64,000 nucleotides of DNA from positions 103,501 through 167,500 of the forward strand of contig QVRM01001450.1 in assembly GCA_003439945.1 (NCBI GenBank), written 5' to 3'. This document shows positions 59,218 through 64,000 of this stretch, piece after piece; positions within the stretch are counted from its first letter, which is position 1, and each line of letters begins with the position of its first letter. The DNA comes from Dermanyssus gallinae. Taxonomy: Eukaryota; Arthropoda; Arachnida; Mesostigmata; Dermanyssidae. The translations under genes were made by a program, and so were the position numbers. The notes beneath the pieces were generated by a model. It was not told the DNA's origin and ran no database searches. It saw only the letters and a list, made by a program, of their open reading frames with translations.

Positions 59218-60606
59218 TATGTCATATTGCTAAAACTCGTTTTCCCCTCAAATGTATATAATTGAATGAAAGCTTTTTACCTTCCAGAGGATACATTGAG
59301 ATATTGTGTTAGGGTCTGGACATTTGGTCGTATTCGTATCAAGTTTGTTGTGCCCTCGACCAATGCTGGTCTTAGATTGGTCAATCCGGCAGGGGTCGTT
59401 TGTTACCTAGTCCTGAGGATGGTGGTTGTGGTACATCAAATACCCCGTACGGTTTCCGTTGGCCGCGGAACGGCCTAAACCATGTACCTTAAATATGTCG
59501 CACTGGGTTTGCCTTGGACATTTGCCAGAAAGTACACGAGATTATGAGAGCACTCAGAACGCGTCCGGGCAGTTGGCGCCATCTTGCATAAATGATACCA
59601 CATTAAGGTAAACCATTGTAAAGTTTTTTAGAAATTTCGTCAGGCATGTAGAGAGCACCTTTCTACTCTGACCGGAATTTATGCGGTCTTCGAAGAACGT
59701 ACATTTGTTATTGCGACACACTCATAAAACAAACCGATGTCGGATATTTGTACTGAAAATGCAAATTAAGCCATTGTATCATTTACCGAATTGTTATATG
59801 AGAAATACAACCAATGTTCTCAAATTGCAGGGTCTAAACACTTGAAGCATCGTGCGCATGCATTTCAAATGCCTAAAAAGCAATGTTAACAAGTCAACAA
59901 TCGTAGCCTGCGTAAGTTTAGGTAAGACCTCTTTCCAACTAGAATCCTATTCCGTGATCGAGAATTCTAGCAGTTAGGGAGAAATATACCTATGTTGCAG
60001 CATGTTACAAAAACTTGTAGCAAAAGTAAACCCAAAGCTGGACTGCGATAAGTTACGCTGTTGCCATCGCTTTGCCAAGGGAGTCACACAGAAAGGTTTT
60101 AGCCGACTATAAAATCTTTTGAATATGTATCTTTGTCATAGAAAGAAGGTTACGAAGTAGACACACGCCGAGGTCAGGCTATGCGGCACTACATTGAGGG
60201 ACGATACTTGGCAGCCGTCGCTGCGATCTGAACGAGCTGACATTTACAGCTCGCACAGTCTTCTCTCTACAGACTCGCTTCGCCAGTTGAGCGGAGCGCT
60301 TCTTGTGTTCAAATCATGTTCCCATCGAGGAAAATAATCCCTGCGGACATTTATTTTCCACTTACTACTGTCACTGGTTGGCAAATTGCCGAGCGATTTC
60401 ATTTGCAATGTCGTGGGCCAACGGAGAGTTAAACTGACACGGGTTCGCCCACAATCTACTCACATTATGGAGTTCCGTCCTTTGCGAGATTAATGACTCA
60501 GTGATTCTTGTATTGAGTATAAGCCAGTTCTTTTTTCATGAAACGAAGACATGTTTTTGTTGTTAGTTAGTGCGATTTATACAACCTTTAAACATATAGA
60601 GTAGAC

Positions 60607-60609
<3 letters not shown>
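59218..60609. other. Unrecognised; weak tRNA-like patches
   Basis: At 60284-60330 CGCCAGTTGAGCGGAGCGC followed by GTGTTCAAATCATG resembles a tRNA/SINE head. A similar weak case (ACGGGTTCGCCCAC) lies at about 60440-60453. Neither is convincing. No gene is seen. Confidence 0.3.
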
Positions 60610-60691
<82 letters not shown>

Positions 60692-60706
60692 TATATATAT
60701 ATATTA
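60610..60706. repeat. (TA)n array
   Basis: About 78 bases of TA, then an ACAG interruption and about 14 more. Confidence 0.95.
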
Positions 60707-61354
60707 TAATCGTTTAAATGTTCCTCTTAGAGAATAATGAATTCAAGCGTTGCAAAAGCGTCACCGTTGCGAAATAAACCATGTCATTTTTCATTTGTTT
60801 ATTTATTCAGAACAAGAGCTCACCTACAAATTCTCGGCACTGAGATTAGTAGGCATCACGCCTTTAGATCGGTGTAACGCGTCCTAAGCTATCGTTAACA
60901 ATGATCAGGAAATAGTTCTCGTCATTCTTCCTAAATTGGTGTTCGTTCAGCTTTTCCTATGAAATCTAGCTACACTTAGAATCGCAGGTAATGTTGATCG
61001 AACGGTCTAAGGAGTCAACTCTCGGTGATCCCTAAAGGCATGGCGTGTACAAAACACATAAACAACTTCTTCTCTGGCCAAATTAATATATCAAAACTTG
61101 CTACTGCCGTTGACAAGTTTATGGCGAAGAAATCTGAAACTCAGTTGCCCACCGTCACTGCCGCGTGTACCCGATAAAGTAGGCTTGCTTTTTTATTTGT
61201 TTGGCATGTACTCGGTGATATCGATTCATACGAGCTCGATGTTATTTTCGTCCCCTTGATCTAAACCGTTATTCAGGATCTAAACATTTATGTCCCGAGG
61301 TTTGCACGTATCTTTCTCCCCTCTTTCTGTTTCTCTGTTCCTTTCTCTCTCTAA

Positions 61355-61355
<1 letters not shown>
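60707..61355. other. No gene seen
   Basis: Unrecognised AT-rich sequence ending in a CT-rich tract (61312-61352). Confidence 0.4.

Positions 61356-61388
<33 letters not shown>
61356..61388. repeat. (TA)n array before the LINE ORF
   Basis: A 33-base TA tract that directly precedes the RT reading frame. Confidence 0.95.
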
Positions 61389-61391
<3 letters not shown>

Positions 61392-61408
61392 GGAGATAAA
61401 CCGAAGAA

Positions 61409-62446
61409 ATGACGGATACCGCATTTATAGATTTTAAGACCGCATTTGACTCTGTTCCAAGAGGCCGTCTTTTAGAAATCATTCGTAACATTTTTTTAAT
61501 ACGCGGAGCAATGTACAACCTTATCCGGGACATGCTTCACTATAACTTTATCATAATTAAGAAAGCTGCGCACGCCTTCTACGCAGATGAATTAGTCATC
61601 GTTGCAAAGTCGCGTGAACATCTGCAGTATTTCCTAAACATAACAGTTAATCGGTGCAAAGAGAACAGGCTAACAATCAACATAGATAAAACAAAAGTCC
61701 TTCGCTTTAGCCGAGGAGGGGCATACGCCGCAGTCGACCGCCGCATCAAAATTAACTACATTGTATTGGAGATTGTCAGCCACTTTTCTTATCTCGGCGT
61801 TACACTGACACCAAGACTCTCTGTTAGCAGACATGTCGAAAAAACACTAGCCAAGGCGACAGCTACTGTCATGCTTCTCGGCGAACTTCGAGATATCGAC
61901 TTGAAGACAGCTCTAAACATATTCAGGCTAAATATTGTCCCTATTATACGATACGTCCTGCCTGCAATAGCACCTTTTCTGACTGTAAGCGATCTGAAAA
62001 GGCTAGACCGTTTAAAGGCACTTTATATCAAGCGCGTGCTAGGTCTACCCAAAAACGCCTCTGCTTTATTCGCTCTTGAACTATGTCGCGAACGAACCCT
62101 TACAGAGGACTTTGCCCTAGACGGACTACCTCTTAGTGAAGCCGTACTCACAGTATATAGGAAGTTTCGGGAGATACGCAACGTGAAGTTTGCGACCAAT
62201 AACTGTACGGACGGACCAGCGTTTTGCTCGGACAAATGGAAGAGAGGAGCCCAGAAGAACCGAGCACTAATTTGTCGAGTGACATGGCACGGATACCACC
62301 ACCACATGTGTTTGAGTGGACAGTGTTTTGAGGTCGATGGTTGTGTGTGTAGAATTTGTGATATTGATAGATACCATATACTTCTGTACACCGAAATAGA
62401 CACAACGTCACTACAATCTCGTACACACTATATAAGATCAGTGTAG
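61409..62446 (+). pseudogene. LINE reverse transcriptase, open for 345 codons but lacking motif B
   Basis: FIDFKTAFDSVP (residues 6-17) is RT motif A with its Asp. Residues 44-57 jump directly to HAFYADELVIVAKS: motif C reads YADE (residues 58-61), and the whole motif B stretch (GVxQxDxxxPxLF), present in the relatives at 29851 and about 57740, is missing, an in-frame loss of roughly 35-45 residues. LTINIDKTK (88-96) and SHFSYLGVTL (124-133) follow. The C-terminal part has CTDGPAF (266-272), HGYHHHMC (294-301) and a CVCRIC...H knuckle (312-323) that lacks its last Cys. There is no endonuclease; the frame starts 20 bases after a TA array and the 3' end reaches another at 62513. It is a truncated, internally deleted copy, so activity is very unlikely. 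Confidence 0.85.
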
Positions 62447-62512
62447 ACTTCGCATAACATATACTTATAGCATGTATACTGCTACCAATATTATGGTGAT
62501 TAAATAAATATG

Positions 62513-62587
<75 letters not shown>

Positions 62588-62594
62588 TTATATA
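62513..62594. repeat. (TA)n array
   Basis: About 70 bases of TA, ending in a mixed ACATATTTATATATA zone that supplies the TA target of the mariner. Confidence 0.95.
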
Positions 62595-62596
62595 TA

Positions 62597-63882
62597 CAGG
62601 TAGTTCAATAAGTTCTTAGAATGAAAACCGAGAATTTTCTAAATCATGTTTTTAAATGTTTCTTATTCGATATACTCCCCGAGAAGCTCAATACACTTTT
62701 CCCACCGAGATTTCAGAGCTTTCATACCTCTTGAGTAGAATTCCGCGTCGTTAGACTGAAAATAGGCATTTACAGCAGCCTTAACCTCTTCATTGCTGGA
62801 AAAACGCTTTCCACCGAGACTATTCTTCAAATGTTCGAAGAGGAAATAATCAGAGGGGGCCAGGTCTGGAGAATAGGAGGGTTGTTCAATAAGTTCGAAC
62901 CTCAGTTGGGCCAGTTTTGCTGATGCTTGCCGGGACTTGTGTGCAGGAGCATTGCCCTGGTGAAACGGGACAACCTTCTTCTGCAAAGCGGGCCGTTTCA
63001 CGATGAGTTCTTGTTAACGGCAGTCCAACAGTCTTGCATAATATTCTCCTGTGATCGTTTTACAGCTCTCAAGGTAGTCGACCAGCATTATTCTACGTTG
63101 GTCTTAAAAAACTGTAGCCATCACCTTTCCGGTCAATGCCGTTGTCCGCACCCTCTTCGGAGGTCCTTCATCAGGTGCACACCATTGGCAAGATGCTTCT
63201 TGGGTCTCGGGAGTGTAGTGATGAACCCGGTTTTCATCGACGGTCATGAATCTGCACCAAAAACCCGACAGATTGTTCGACATCTTGGCCAAACTTCGCT
63301 GTAAAGCCAAAACAGGCGCGTCTTTTTGGCCTTGGTTGAGCAAATGCGGCAGCCATTTTGCTCTAAGCTCTTTCATCTCCAAGTTTTCGTGTAGGATAAA
63401 ATGCACACTACCTAAACTAATCCCTAATGCCTCCGCTATTTCCTTAATGTTCATTCGCTTATCTGTGCCAAGCATTTTTCGCACTTTCTCTACGTTTTCC
63501 TCATCAGTTGCCGTTTTTTGGCCTCCTGGACGTAGTTCATCCTCGGTGCTCCTGCGACCTCTTTTTAACACATTAATCCAGTTGGAAACAGTGGCAAAAC
63601 ATGGCGCAGAGTCACTGTACGTCTCGTCTAACTCAATTTTTACTTGGGTCGCATTCCAACCTTTGAAATAAAAATGCTTGATAACCACTCGAAACTCTTT
63701 TTCTCCATTTTTAAAAATCACGCCGATACGTTGCACGGGAAAAGCTATCAAACGAAATCGCAACGGCCAATCACCATAATATATTGAGTGCTAGCAGTCG
63801 AAAAGTTGCAGTTCCTATTAGCGGTGAAAGCGTGCCAAAATTCGAATTCTAAAAAGCTCATTCTAAGAACTTATTGAACTAC

Positions 63883-63885
<3 letters not shown>
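62597..63885 (-). mobile_element. Mariner transposon, 1289 bp, inactive
   Basis: Perfect 28-bp inverted ends: 62597-62624 (CAGGTAGTTCAATAAGTTCT, then TAGAATGA) and 63858-63885. Each end is flanked by TA (62595-62596 and 63886-63887), the duplication made by mariner insertion. Length is typical of the family (about 1.3 kb). One transposase gene is read on the minus strand and is broken. Intact ends mean the element could still be moved by a related enzyme. It inserted into, or beside, a TA array. Confidence 0.97.
62663..63708 (-). pseudogene. Mariner transposase, broken
   Basis: The protein would cut and paste the element through a DD34D active site. The expected start is the ATG at 63708-63706 followed by GAG and five A residues (63702-63698). 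The family start MEKKEFR would need six, so a one-base loss shifts the frame. The long frame (from upstream, 63763) carries two helix-turn-helix parts (KIELDETYSDSAPCFATVSN; IKEIAEALGISLGSVHFILH) and the first Asp (VDE, 63238-63236). In-frame TAA codons stand at 63106-63104 and 63016-63014. The second catalytic residue is Gly (HQGNAPAH, GGC at 62956-62954) where Asp is expected. The third, SPDLAPSDYFLF (Asp at 62851-62849), is 34 residues further on, as the family requires. The protein ends at 62663. Confidence 0.95.

Positions 63886-63932
<47 letters not shown>
63886..63932. repeat. (TA)n array after the mariner
   Basis: About 47 bases of TA that begin with the target duplication. The 68 bases after it, to the window end, show nothing. 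Confidence 0.95.
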
Positions 63933-63937
<5 letters not shown>

Positions 63938-64000
63938 GGAGTGTATGATCGCACGCGTTCATGGCAGATCCGAGAAGTTGACGTGCAGAGCAGCTTCCAA

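Noticed and set aside
60284..60330. tRNA or SINE head.
   Set aside because: Only one box fits moderately and no body or tail can be defined.
62927..63671. Plus-strand frames within the mariner.
   Set aside because: Antisense shadows of the transposase.

Overview
The window looks like nuclear DNA of an invertebrate animal, most likely an arthropod (a mite or tick would fit, but this is inference). Grounds: no dense gene array, many long (TA)n, (GA)n, (CAA)n and (TAA)n tracts, and a mobile-element set typical of arthropods: a mariner with TA target duplications, an R2-type retrotransposon, several decayed non-LTR retrotransposons, a foldback MITE and tRNA-like SINE heads. No rRNA, intact tRNA, CRISPR, plasmid or phage feature was found, and no host gene could be identified with certainty.

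Layout. 1-18.3 kb is mostly unrecognised sequence with microsatellites and GC-richer low-complexity islands (about 5.9-7.3, 8.4-9.7, 13.4-14.1 and 15.5-18.0 kb). The best host-gene hint is a phase-compatible two-exon model on the minus strand (9593-9434 joined to 8692-8403). A 5'-truncated retroelement tail lies at 5481-5803. 18.5-22.8 kb holds the most complete retroelement, an R2-like element with a chain of RNA-type stem-loops ahead of two zinc fingers, a Myb-like segment, reverse transcriptase (RT), a CCHC knuckle and a restriction-like endonuclease; it is broken by about four frameshifts. Directly behind it, 22990-23745 is the C-terminal module of a second RT family, with further copies at 5481-5803 and 38180-39574.

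26.5-30.5 kb holds two pieces of an APE-type LINE family; the larger keeps an SGNH-esterase-like ORF1, an endonuclease and RT remnants. Relatives lie on the minus strand at 57.1-59.2 kb and on the plus strand at 61409-62446, the latter still open for 345 codons but lacking RT motif B. Other RT fossils are at 43.9-44.6 and 54.7-55.6 kb. A 707-bp foldback MITE fills 35291-35997, with a relative at 24349-24512. A dead 1289-bp mariner fills 62597-63885.

Common theme: many of these insertions begin or end exactly at (TA)n or (TAA)n arrays, so the arrays are landing sites, element tails or both. The 39.6-42.3 and 51.6-54.5 kb islands are rich in CAA/GTT/CAG triplets and may carry regulatory sequence or exons of a gene that cannot be resolved without transcripts.
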